From positions 1-64,000 of the forward strand of contig JAMFSE010000036.1 of NCBI GenBank assembly GCA_026225115.1: a DNA stretch of 64,000 nt. The letters are read 5' to 3'. The notes under the pieces are model-generated. The model did no database searches and was not told the DNA's origin. It worked only from the letters and a program-made list of their open reading frames with translations. This stretch comes from Rhodovastum atsumiense. GTDB lineage: Bacteria; Pseudomonadota; Alphaproteobacteria; Acetobacterales; Acetobacteraceae. Made by a program: the position numbers and the translations under genes. Shown here in pieces: positions 26,718-36,653 of the stretch. The stretch's first letter is position 1. Each line of letters starts with the position of its first letter.

Positions 26718-26907
26718 GCCGCTTTTTTAAAAAAAGCGGCGCAAAAAATTTTGTTATGCTGGGCCATGGGCGTTAGCGTGGACATCGCCTATGCCTTGCC
26801 GGGTGGAAAAGATGGATTGCCGCGCTTCGCTCGCAATGACGCGATGGTGACAGCGCCCATGACCCAGATTGAAAAAAGTTTTTTGCTTCTTTTTTTCAAA
26901 AAAGAAG
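26718..26907. repeat. Three-hairpin palindromic repeat, copy C, with an insertion
   Basis: Hairpin 1 (26718-26740) pairs GCCGCTTTTTT with AAAAAAGCGGC. The central palindrome begins CTGGGCCATGGGCGTT (26759) and its other arm (GCGCCCATGACCCAG) ends near 26867. About 75 bases lie between the arms, against 7 in copy B. Hairpin 3 (26886-26907) pairs CTTCTTTTTTT with CAAAAAAGAAG. The spacer includes GATTGCCGCGCTTCGCTCGC, which looks like another short dispersed repeat. It lies between convergent ybgE and ackA. Confidence 0.75.
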
Positions 26908-26914
26908 TGCTTCC

Positions 26915-28084
26915 TCAGATAAAATCCAAACAATGCTTCGCGATCATGGCCTCTTCGTCTGTAGGGATGACGCGGATTTCTATTTTACTGTCGGACGTGC
27001 TGATGATTGGGGCATTTTGTTCGTTGGCCTCCGGCGAGATTTCAGCGCCGAGCCAGGCGAGTTTTTCGCAGATGGCGGCGCGGACGGGCGGGGCGTGTTC
27101 GCCGATGCCGGCGGTGAAAACCAGGCCGTCCAGGCCGCCGAGGCTGGTTGCGAGTGCGCCGGCGTGGCGGGCGGCCGTATAGGTAAACAATGCGACAGCC
27201 TCCGCCGCGGCCGGGTCCTTGCTGGCAAGCAGATGCCGCATATCCGCTGACAGGCCGGAGACGCCGAGCAGGCCGGATTGCCTGTACAACAAATTGGTAA
27301 TCTCGTCGGCCGACATCCCGCGCGCCTGCATCAAATACAATGCAACGCCGGCGTCCAGGGTGCCGCAGCGCGTGCCCATGACCAGCCCGTCCAGGGCGGT
27401 GAATCCCATGGTGGAATCAACCGATTTTCCATCCAGCATGGCGCAGAGACTGGCGCCGTTGCCAAGATGCGCGGCAATGACGCGGCCCGCCGCCAGCCGC
27501 GGCGCAATCTGGCGCAGCCGCGAGGCGATGTATTCGTAGGAGATGCCGTGGAAGCCGTAGCGCCGTACGCCTTCATCGTGAAGATGGCGGGGCAGCGCAA
27601 AGCGCGTCGCGACTTCCGGCATGCCATGGTGAAACGCCGTGTCGAAACAGCCGATCTGCGGAACATCCGGCCGCAGCGATCGCACCGCCTGCACCGCGGC
27701 AAGATTATGCGGCTCATGCAGCGGCGCCAGCGCATTCAGTTTCGCAAGCTCCGCCAGCCCGCCTCGGTCCAGCCGCACCGGATCCACGAAGCGGGAGCCG
27801 CCATGGACGATACGATGCCCGGTGGCGGCAAGCCGGACCTGGCCCATTTGCGCCTCGATCCAATCCAGAATCGACCCAAACAGGTCCTCATGGCTCAGGC
27901 TTTCGCCCTGCGGCCAGCTTTGCTCATATGGCGCGCGATCAGTCATGCGAATCTTCAGATGCGGTGCTAAGCCGATGCGCTCGATCTCACCCGCGGCAAT
28001 TTTGCAAAGTTCGGAATTTGCCTCAAACAGGGCAAATTTGATACTCGAAGATCCGGCATTCACCGTCAGAATGGCGTCATCCAT
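26915..28084 (-). CDS. ackA: Acetate kinase
   Basis: The 389-residue ASKHA-fold kinase has ILTVNAGSSSIKFALF at the N-terminus, GHRIVHGG near residue 85, the phosphate-binding segments HLGNGASLCAMLDGKSVDSTMGFT and GTRCGTLD, and VFTAGIGEHAP near residue 320. It makes ATP from acetyl phosphate. The ATG at 28084 is chosen because VNAGSSS must be close to the start. It overlaps the phosphotransacetylase-fusion stop by 8 bp, giving an ordered route from acetyl-CoA to acetate and ATP under low oxygen. It is the last gene of the pha/pta operon. Confidence 0.95.
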   Translation of the reverse strand: MDDAILTVNAGSSSIKFALFEANSELCKIAAGEIERIGLAPHLKIRMTDRAPYEQSWPQGESLSHEDLFGSILDWIEAQMGQVRLAATGHRIVHGGSRFVDPVRLDRGGLAELAKLNALAPLHEPHNLAAVQAVRSLRPDVPQIGCFDTAFHHGMPEVATRFALPRHLHDEGVRRYGFHGISYEYIASRLRQIAPRLAAGRVIAAHLGNGASLCAMLDGKSVDSTMGFTALDGLVMGTRCGTLDAGVALYLMQARGMSADEITNLLYRQSGLLGVSGLSADMRHLLASKDPAAAEAVALFTYTAARHAGALATSLGGLDGLVFTAGIGEHAPPVRAAICEKLAWLGAEISPEANEQNAPIISTSDSKIEIRVIPTDEEAMIAKHCLDFI

Positions 28085-29489
28085 GCGGAACCGGCCGGTG
28101 ATGTCCCGCAACCATCGCCGCCAGCGCGCAGGAGGCAATGCGCGTGCGGGCGTCATCGGCGCGGCTGGTCAAGATGATGGGCACGGCGGCGCCGAGTACA
28201 ATGCCGGCGGCATCGGCATTGGCAAGAAATGTCAACTGCTTGGCAAGGATATTGCCGGATTCGATATTCGGTACGACCAGAATATCGGCAAGACCCGCGA
28301 CCGGCGAGGCAATGCCTTTCTGCGTGGCGGCAGCGGCGCTGACAGCATTATCGAAAGCCAGCGGGCCATCGAGCGTACCGCCGGTAATCTGTCCGCGTTC
28401 GGCCATCTTGCACAGGGCGGCGGCATCCAGCGTTGCCGGCATTGCCGGATTAATGGTCTCCACAGCTGCCAGAATCGCAACCAGCGGATTGGCGATCCCA
28501 AGGATATGCGCAAGGTCGATCGCGTTCTGGATGATGCATTGTTTATCCGCCAGGCTCGGCGCGATATTGATCGCGGCGTCCGTCACCAGCAGTGGCCGCG
28601 GGTAGGACGGCACGTCCATGACATAGACATGGCTGAGCCTGCGGCCGGTCCGCAGCCCGGTCTCGGCCATCACTTCATGCAGCAATTCATCGGTATGCAA
28701 AGCGCCTTTCATCAGCATTTTGACATCGCCTTCCCGGGCCAGCGCCACCGCGCGCGCGGCGGCGGCGTGGCTGTGCGGAACATGCTCGATCCAGAACCTT
28801 GAAATATCGATGCCAAACGCCGCGGCCACGGAACGGATTTTGGGCTCGGGTCCGACCAGGATCGGCGTGATGAGCCCGGCCGACGCCGCTTCGGCCGCGG
28901 CTCGCAGCGAGACCTCGTCGCAGGGATGCACGATGGCGGTAAGCAACGGCGTCGCGGCGGATTGCGTTAATAGGGTACGAAATCTTTCATGCCGCAGCAG
29001 CCGCACCTCCGGCAGCACGGTCGCGCGCCGGCTGACTTTTTCCGTCGGCGCCTGCACTGTCGCGGTACCGCGGATAACTTCCACCCCAGCCTGGTTGACG
29101 CAATGGCAATCGAGAATCAGCCGGTGCTTTTCAGGCTGGCGTTCGGTCACTGTCACCGTTGCGGTGATGCTGTCCCCGGGGCTGACCGGCGCCCGGAATT
29201 TCAAATCCTGCGCAAGATAGATGGTCCCGGGACCCGGCAGCTTGGTGCCAAGCACGGCCGAGATCAGCCCGGCCGTCAGCACCCCCTGCGCGATAATGTG
29301 ATGAAACAGGTCGCTGGCCGCGTAGTCGGCATCCAGATGCGCAGGGTTGATGTCGCCGGAGATCACCGAGAACAATGCGATATCATCCAGCGTGATCGTC
29401 TTGGTGAGGCTCGCAGAATCGCCGACGGCTATTTCGTCGAATATGCGATTTTCAAGCAGCTCGGTTTGCATGTCCATGATCGGCTCCAT
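28077..29489 (-). CDS. MaoC-type hydratase fused to phosphate acetyltransferase
   Basis: The 470-residue fusion has a MaoC hot-dog domain at about 10-150 (FSVISGDINPAHLDADYA holds the Asp/His hydratase dyad; HHIIAQGVLTAGLISAVLG follows) and a Pta/Ptb phosphotransacylase domain at about 170-465 (HPCDEVSLRAAAEAASAGLI, MKGALHTDELLHEV, TDAAINIAPSLADKQCI, VPNIESGNILAKQL). It converts acetyl-CoA and phosphate to acetyl phosphate. The MaoC part could supply or consume (R)-3-hydroxyacyl-CoA for the adjacent PHA synthase. Starts at 29489 and 29477 both have ribosome sites; the longer frame to 29780 overlaps phaC and is rejected. Confidence 0.88.
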   Translation of the reverse strand: MEPIMDMQTELLENRIFDEIAVGDSASLTKTITLDDIALFSVISGDINPAHLDADYAASDLFHHIIAQGVLTAGLISAVLGTKLPGPGTIYLAQDLKFRAPVSPGDSITATVTVTERQPEKHRLILDCHCVNQAGVEVIRGTATVQAPTEKVSRRATVLPEVRLLRHERFRTLLTQSAATPLLTAIVHPCDEVSLRAAAEAASAGLITPILVGPEPKIRSVAAAFGIDISRFWIEHVPHSHAAAARAVALAREGDVKMLMKGALHTDELLHEVMAETGLRTGRRLSHVYVMDVPSYPRPLLVTDAAINIAPSLADKQCIIQNAIDLAHILGIANPLVAILAAVETINPAMPATLDAAALCKMAERGQITGGTLDGPLAFDNAVSAAAATQKGIASPVAGLADILVVPNIESGNILAKQLTFLANADAAGIVLGAAVPIILTSRADDARTRIASCALAAMVAGHHRPVPHG

Positions 29490-29538
29490 AATTTCCACAA
29501 TATTTCTTCTGCAAATCTTTCGTAACCCGTACCGAATT

Positions 29539-31290
29539 TCAGCGCTGCAAGACGTATTCTCCGGGCGCCGGCTCCATCGCGGCAAATCCGGCTTCGGGCG
29601 CACCGATATCTGGTGGCGCTGCCGGCGCTCCTGAATGCGCATCAAGCCAGCCCACCCACGCCTCCCACCAGGAGCCTTGCCGGCTGAGTGCTGCGTCCTG
29701 CCAGTCTTCCGGCGGCACAAACAAATCACCGGCTTTGCGTTCGAGCAGGCAGAAATGCCGATTTGCATGCCCCGGTTCACTCACCACGCCGGCGTTATGG
29801 CCGCCTGACGTCAACACAAAAGTCACGTCGCCGGCGTTCAGCTGCAGGAATTTATAGACCGAATGCCAGGGCGCGATGTGATCCGTTTCCGTGCCGATGA
29901 CGAAGACCGGGACATGGATATCGGCCAGCGAGATTTTGCGGCCGCCGGCAAGCATGCGGCCTTCGGCGAGGTCGTTGTCGAGAAAGAGTTTACGCAGATA
30001 TTCCGAATGCATGCGGTAGGGCATGCGCGTCGCGTCCATGTTCCAGGACATCATGTCGTTGGGGTGATCGGCCTCGCCCAGATAATAGCGGCGGACCAGA
30101 TGCGACCAGATGAGTTCGTTGGCGCGCAGCATCTGGAAGGCGCCGGCCATTTGGCTGGAGTCGAGATAGCCCTGGCGCCACATGATGTCGTCGAGAAACG
30201 CGAGCTGGGATTCGTTGATGAAGAGCTGCAGCTCGCCGGCCTCCGTGAAGTCGGTCTGGGCGGCGAGCAGCGTGATGCTGGCGAGGCGTTCGTCGTGGTC
30301 GCGCGCCATGGCGGCGGCGGCGATGGAAAGCAGCGTGCCGCCGAGGCAGTAGCCGGTGGCGTGGATTTTTTTGCTGCCCGCGATCGCACTCACCGCGCCG
30401 ATTGCCGCCATCACGCCGTCCCGGCGATAATCATCCAGCCCGATATCGCGCATCGATGCATCCGGGTTGCGCCAGGAGATGCAGAACACCGTGTAGCCCT
30501 GACCGACCAGATAGCGGATCATCGAGTTTTGCGGCGACAGGTCGAGGATGTAATATTTCATGATCCAGGCTGGGACGATCAGGACCGGTTCGGGATGGGT
30601 GGTTTCGGTCGTGGGCGAATATTGCAGCAATTCGATCAGCGCGTTGCGGAAAACGACCTGGCCCGGGGTGATGGCGACGTCGCGGCCCGGTAGCAACGGC
30701 AAGGGCTGGTTGCTGCCGCCGGCGTTGCGCAGGTCGACCGCCAGATTTGCGGCGCCCGCGCGCAAATTCTCGCCGCCGCTGGCCTGCGTCGCGGCGATCA
30801 CCTCGGGGTTGAGAAACGGCATGTTGGTCGGCGCAACCACGTCCAGCATCTGCCGGGTCAGGAACCCCACGATGCGCGCATTGGCTTTCGAAAGGCCGGG
30901 AATATTGCTGGTGGCATCTGACCAGAAACGTTCTTTGCGCAGAAATTTCTGGGCCGCCAGCGCGGCCACGCCGTGCTGCCAGCCGGGGCCGTTGAAACGG
31001 CGGTCGCCGGCTTCGGGCAGCACCGGTTCAACCGGCAGGCCCAGCGCCTGGCGCCAGATGGCGGTAGCGTCACTCGCGGCCTGGCGGCAGAGTTCGGCCT
31101 GGCGTCCCGGCTGGCCGGCCAGATGGATGCACCAGTCCGCCCAGGCGAGCCCGAGTGCGGCCGGCGACAGGCCGCCGGTGAAGCGGGCTTCGGCGGCGTG
31201 CAGGTTGCGATCGAAGATTGATGCCGCGGTTGGCGCCGGGATTGAGGTTTTGATGTCGGTAGAGATGGCGGGCGAGCCGATGTTGTTCAT
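29539..31290 (-). CDS. Class I-type polyhydroxyalkanoate synthase (PhaC-like)
   Basis: The 583-residue protein has the PhaC N-terminal domain (about 60-200) and an alpha/beta-hydrolase core. The catalytic Cys is in the lipase-like box GYCLGGTLLS near residue 319, followed by the Asp in GTETDHIAPWHSV and the His in SGGHNAGVV. VPAWIMKYYILDLSPQNSMIRYLV and VFCISWRNPD are family hallmarks. It polymerises 3-hydroxyacyl-CoA into storage granules. Its operon partners are a phasin-like protein, an enoyl reductase and MaoC-Pta/AckA rather than phaA-phaB, suggesting PHA serves as an electron and carbon sink under low oxygen. Confidence 0.92.
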   Translation of the reverse strand: MNNIGSPAISTDIKTSIPAPTAASIFDRNLHAAEARFTGGLSPAALGLAWADWCIHLAGQPGRQAELCRQAASDATAIWRQALGLPVEPVLPEAGDRRFNGPGWQHGVAALAAQKFLRKERFWSDATSNIPGLSKANARIVGFLTRQMLDVVAPTNMPFLNPEVIAATQASGGENLRAGAANLAVDLRNAGGSNQPLPLLPGRDVAITPGQVVFRNALIELLQYSPTTETTHPEPVLIVPAWIMKYYILDLSPQNSMIRYLVGQGYTVFCISWRNPDASMRDIGLDDYRRDGVMAAIGAVSAIAGSKKIHATGYCLGGTLLSIAAAAMARDHDERLASITLLAAQTDFTEAGELQLFINESQLAFLDDIMWRQGYLDSSQMAGAFQMLRANELIWSHLVRRYYLGEADHPNDMMSWNMDATRMPYRMHSEYLRKLFLDNDLAEGRMLAGGRKISLADIHVPVFVIGTETDHIAPWHSVYKFLQLNAGDVTFVLTSGGHNAGVVSEPGHANRHFCLLERKAGDLFVPPEDWQDAALSRQGSWWEAWVGWLDAHSGAPAAPPDIGAPEAGFAAMEPAPGEYVLQR

Positions 31291-31306
31291 GATGGGCGCT
31301 CCTGAT

Positions 31307-32104
31307 TCAGGCGAGCAGATGCTGGCCGCCGTCGACGGGGATGACCGTGCCGGTGATCATTTTGGCGGCGTCGCTGACCAGGAAGGCGGCGAGACCGCCG
31401 ACATCCTCGATCGTTACCGGCTGGTTTTCCGGCGCGGTGGCGGAAGTGCGGGCGAGCAGCTCATCGAAACGCTCGATCCCGCTGGCGGCGCGGGTCATGA
31501 TCGGGCCGGGTGAAATAGCGTGCACGCGGATGCCCTTTGCGCCAAGCTCTGCCGCAGCGTAGCGCACGCTGCTTTCCAGCGCGGCTTTCACCGGGCCCAT
31601 CAGATTGTAATGCGCGACGACGCGCTCCGAGCCGTAGAATGTCACGGCCAGCAGCGTGCCGCCGCTTTGCATCAGCGGCTCCGCGAGTTTTGCGGCGCGC
31701 AGGAAGGAATGACAGGAAATATCCATGGCGCTGGCAAAACCGGCGGCCGAACAATCGACGACGCGGCCGTGCAAATCGTCGCGCGGCGCGAAGGCGATGG
31801 CGTGCAGCAGGAAATCGAGCCTGCCCCAGCTTCGGGTGATTTCCGCGAATACCGCTTCCAGCATGCCGGGTTCGCGCACATCGCCGGGGAGTAAAATTTC
31901 GCAGGGCAGCGTGTCCGTCACCGCGGTGACATAGGGTTTCGACTTTTCGTTCAGATAGGTGGCGGCCAGGGTGGCGCCGCAGGCGGCGAAGGCGCGGGCG
32001 CAGCCTGCGGCGATGCTATGTTCATTGGCAATGCCGAGCACCAGTCCGCGCTTGCCGGTAAGATCGAACATCCCCGCCAGTGCCGGCGCGAGGGGGGCGG
32101 GCAT
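31307..32104 (-). CDS. FabI-like enoyl-ACP reductase (SDR)
   Basis: The 265-residue SDR is of the divergent FabI type: GLVLGIANEHSIAAGCARAF (G-x-A-N-x-x-S-I cofactor loop), LLHAIAFAPRDDL, FYGSERVVAHYNLMGPVKAALE with the widely spaced Tyr-x6-Lys pair, and GPIMTRAASGI followed by IPVDGG. Housekeeping FabI acts in fatty acid synthesis; this copy is embedded in a PHA/acetate operon, so it may be a dedicated low-oxygen enoyl reductase (inference). Its start overlaps the stop of the small phasin-like gene by one base (TGATG), so the two are coupled. Confidence 0.85.
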   Translation of the reverse strand: MPAPLAPALAGMFDLTGKRGLVLGIANEHSIAAGCARAFAACGATLAATYLNEKSKPYVTAVTDTLPCEILLPGDVREPGMLEAVFAEITRSWGRLDFLLHAIAFAPRDDLHGRVVDCSAAGFASAMDISCHSFLRAAKLAEPLMQSGGTLLAVTFYGSERVVAHYNLMGPVKAALESSVRYAAAELGAKGIRVHAISPGPIMTRAASGIERFDELLARTSATAPENQPVTIEDVGGLAAFLVSDAAKMITGTVIPVDGGQHLLA

Positions 32105-32367
32105 CAGGCAGGAATCGATGATTTTGCCACGACGCTCGGCCGGACATCGCGCTCGGCAGTGGAGGATGGCTGCAGGAATGCGCCGACCAGCATCGCGTTC
32201 GCGCGCATCAATGCCTGGCCGTATTGCGCCTGCGCGGTTGCGACGATGCGCGCCGCCTCGCTGATATGCCCGAACAGCGCGCCTGTGGGCAGAAATTTAT
32301 TCTGCGCCTCGAACAGGTCCTTGGAGATTTGAAGCGTTCCAAATGGATCGGAGAGGTTTTCGCTCAT
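32104..32367 (-). CDS. Small phasin-like protein
   Basis: The 87-residue hydrophilic protein has a central amphipathic helix rich in Ala and Gln (ISEAARIVATAQAQYGQALM), resembling the helical core of small phasins that coat PHA granules. It is the first gene of the operon leading to fabI-like, phaC, maoC-pta and ackA, which supports that role. No signal peptide or membrane segment is present. Family membership is by resemblance only. A CTCGAGAA-type leader and a perfect FNR box (32427-32440) lie upstream. Confidence 0.65.
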   Translation of the reverse strand: MSENLSDPFGTLQISKDLFEAQNKFLPTGALFGHISEAARIVATAQAQYGQALMRANAMLVGAFLQPSSTAERDVRPSVVAKSSIPA

Positions 32368-32426
32368 CTCGAGAACTCCTTTGTTGCAGCTGCAAGCGTA
32401 AATGCGCCGCTTTGCAGCATAGGGCG

Positions 32427-32440
32427 TTGATCTGCATCAA
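32427..32440. promoter_or_regulatory. FNR/FixK box between the pha operon and the GNAT gene
   Basis: TTGATCTGCATCAA is a perfect TTGAT-N4-ATCAA palindrome, centred 66 bp upstream of the phasin-like start (minus) and 94 bp upstream of the GNAT start (plus). On the plus strand TATACT (32464-32469) is a near-consensus -10 at class II spacing. The site probably serves both directions. Confidence 0.85.
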
Positions 32441-32527
32441 GTCGCGTTACCTTTTGGTGGCGGTATACTGCCATCCGCGTGCAACCGGCCTAGGCCGAGC
32501 GCGACCGCATTTGAAACGGATGATAGA

Positions 32528-34706
<2,179 letters not shown>

Positions 34707-34750
34707 GCCGCACAACAAGCGTTGCGTAAATTTCAACAGGAGCCATCGCC

Positions 34751-35221
34751 ATGACCAGCACCGCCGCCGACATCATGTCCCGCAATGTCATTTCCGTCGC
34801 ACCGGATGCCGGGGTGCCGGAAATTGCGGCAATTCTTGGCAAGCACGATATCAGTGCGGTGCCGGTGATCGATTTCAACGGCCGGCTTGTCGGGATGATC
34901 AGCGAACGCGATCTGTTGTCGCCGTTCAGCAGCAGCAATAAGGCCAGGTGCGCCTGGTGGCTCGAGATGCTGGCGGAGGGCGAAGCGCTGGCGCCGGAAT
35001 TCATTCAATATGCCAGTCTCGACCGCCACGCCGCCATGGATCTGATGAACCGTCAACTCGTTACCGCCAAAGAGGATACGCCGGTTGCAGAGATTGCCGA
35101 AATGCTGCTGAAGCATGGTATCAAACGGGTCCCGATATTGCGGGACGGACATGTTGTCGGCATCGTCAGCCGCGCCGACATCGTGCGTGCGCTCTGCGCC
35201 CATCCGGCTGAACAGGGCTGA
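34751..35221 (+). CDS. Two-CBS-domain protein
   Basis: The 156-residue protein consists of a CBS pair: MSRNVISVAPDAGVPEIAAIL, then HDISAVPVIDFNGRLVGMISERDLL (first domain), a middle linker rich in Trp and Glu, then MNRQLVTAKEDTPVAEIAEML and HGIKRVPILRDGHVVGIVSRADI (second). It shares the layout of the CBS half of the BON-fused protein at 22543 but lacks BON. CBS pairs usually sense AMP, ADP or ATP. It follows the CoA-transferase gene by 44 bp with AACAGGAG before the ATG and is probably in the same transcript. Confidence 0.88.
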   Translation: MTSTAADIMSRNVISVAPDAGVPEIAAILGKHDISAVPVIDFNGRLVGMISERDLLSPFSSSNKARCAWWLEMLAEGEALAPEFIQYASLDRHAAMDLMNRQLVTAKEDTPVAEIAEMLLKHGIKRVPILRDGHVVGIVSRADIVRALCAHPAEQG

Positions 35222-35335
35222 GGGCACCGCTTTGAGATAAATATGACGCCCGGAACGCGCGCGAGGCGGCAAGATAGGCGATGCCGGTTGTCAGAAAATT
35301 CACGCCGAGAAGGATTCTTTGGATTTCGCCGGGTG

Positions 35336-36040
35336 TCAGGCGAGAAGCTGCCTCAGCATTGCGCGGTTCTTCAGAATGATTCGGCGCGATGTCGCCAAGG
35401 CAATAATGCCGTCGCGCTCGAATTGCGATAAGGTCCGCGAGACGGTCTCGATCGTCAGCCCGAGATAATCCGCAATGTCCTGCCGCGTCATCGCCAGTTC
35501 AATATCGGTATTGCCTGGCTTGGCGGCGAACAAGTCGCTCAGGAATGTGGCGAGCTTCTGCGCAGCACTACCGCGGCCAAGCAGCAGCGCATGGGCGCGG
35601 GAGCGCTGTACGCATTGCATGGCGTAGGAGAAAAGTTTCAGCGCCATCGCATCGTTTCCGGCCACCATCCGCTCCAGGCCGTTGCGGCGAACCGGGGTCA
35701 GCGTGCAGTTTGTAACGCCTTCGGCACAAAACTCGTAGGTCTCGCCGGCTTCAAAGCCGAACACATCGCCGGCGGTATAGAAGGCGTCGATCTGCCGGCG
35801 GCCATCGCTCAGATATTTGCAAACCCGGACGACGCCCTGCTCCACCCGATAGAAGAAGGATGCGGCATCGCCCTCGGCGTATATTTCCTCATCCGCCTCG
35901 ACGCGCATCGCCGTGCCTTGCATGGCGGTATTCAGAAAAAATTGTTCCGGCTTTGGCGCGAGGTCGCGTTCGAGCAATGCGGCGGCTGCCTGGGCAGCGG
36001 CAAATCCGTGACTGGCGTGGGTTGATACAGTTGCCGACAT
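35336..36040 (-). CDS. Crp/Fnr-family regulator, FixK-like
   Basis: The 234-residue protein has a cyclic-nucleotide-type beta-roll at about 40-125 (DEEIYAEGDAASFFYRVEQGVVRVCKYLSDGRR), a dimerisation helix and a winged helix-turn-helix at about 184-212 (MTRQDIADYLGLTIETVSRTL). The recognition helix E-T-V-S-R is that of Fnr/FixK proteins that read TTGAT-N4-ATCAA. The N-terminus lacks the four-Cys cluster of O2-sensing FNR, so it fits FixK, made when FixJ is active. It is the obvious candidate to bind the boxes in this window. A CTACGTAG site lies 84 bp upstream. Its own start region shows no TTGAT box. Confidence 0.9.
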   Translation of the reverse strand: MSATVSTHASHGFAAAQAAAALLERDLAPKPEQFFLNTAMQGTAMRVEADEEIYAEGDAASFFYRVEQGVVRVCKYLSDGRRQIDAFYTAGDVFGFEAGETYEFCAEGVTNCTLTPVRRNGLERMVAGNDAMALKLFSYAMQCVQRSRAHALLLGRGSAAQKLATFLSDLFAAKPGNTDIELAMTRQDIADYLGLTIETVSRTLSQFERDGIIALATSRRIILKNRAMLRQLLA

Positions 36041-36120
36041 GAAACCCCCTGGATCGAAGTGATGCAGCCTGCGTACAGGAGGGATGCGGTTGGCTGTATT
36101 CGGTTTTATGCTACGGGATT

Positions 36121-36128
36121 CTACGTAG
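36121..36128 (-). promoter_or_regulatory. Candidate FixJ-binding site upstream of the fixK-like gene
   Basis: CTACGTAG agrees with the YTAMGTAG half-site that I recall for rhizobial FixJ. A partial second copy, CTACGGGA, begins at 36111. The site is centred about 84 bp before the fixK-like start and overlaps the stop codon of the receiver gene. Confidence 0.45.
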
Positions 36129-36522
36129 CCGAGAGACCACCCGGTGCGTGGCCGTGCTGGACGATCGTCAGCACGCCATCGAGTAAAGCGTTGTCCAGTA
36201 TAGGTTTTTCCAGCACGAGCAGAATGCCGGCAGCACTGGCGCGCGCCCGCAGCCGGGGGGTGGCGTTGGCCGTTAGCAGGATCGCCGGAGGAACCAGATC
36301 GCAGGCGCGCAGAAACCGCATCACCTCCAGACCATCCATATCCGGCATGCCGTCCTTCAGGATCAGGCAGTCCGCGCGCCTGAGGTCGGGGTCGGCCACC
36401 AGTTCAGCGCCGCTGCGGTGTGCGCGGACTTCGAAATTCTCCAGCCGGAGGGCGAATTGCAACGCGTTGCGCATGGCGTCATCGTCGTTGGCGACCAGCA
36501 CGAGAGATTGCCGCTGCGGCAT
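36121..36522 (-). CDS. Single-domain response regulator with altered phospho-acceptor site
   Basis: The 133-residue protein is a stand-alone receiver fold: LVLVANDDDAMRNALQFAL (acidic pair), DCLILKDGMPDMDGLEVM, ILLTANAT and LEKPI (switch Thr and Lys). Aligned on the MP-x-MDG segment, the usual Asp acceptor position is Lys56 and an Asp sits one residue later, so normal phosphorylation is doubtful. In alphaproteobacteria a small receiver, FixT, inhibits FixL; this gene, between fixJ and fixK-like, could play that part, but the name is not assigned. GGAG 8 bases before the ATG at 36522 supports this start over 36561. Confidence 0.75.
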   Translation of the reverse strand: MPQRQSLVLVANDDDAMRNALQFALRLENFEVRAHRSGAELVADPDLRRADCLILKDGMPDMDGLEVMRFLRACDLVPPAILLTANATPRLRARASAAGILLVLEKPILDNALLDGVLTIVQHGHAPGGLSAT

Positions 36523-36653
36523 CCGGATGTCTCCAACATTGCGAGCCGGATTGGCTTGCACATCAGACCACGCAATAGCCCGGAACGGGCGGCCGCGATT
36601 TGATCCAGCGCAAACAGAAAAGTATTTTGGCTACAATGCCGCTTCGAGGGAAT

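Noticed and set aside
29490-29780. N-terminal extension of the MaoC-Pta fusion
   Set aside because: It overlaps the phaC 3' end and gives a Cys/Arg-rich stretch with no match to the family; good starts occur at 29489 and 29477.
36600-36613. TTGATCCAGCGCAA upstream of the receiver gene as an FNR box
   Set aside because: Only one half-site is good (the other is CGCAA) and no -10 element is at the right distance.
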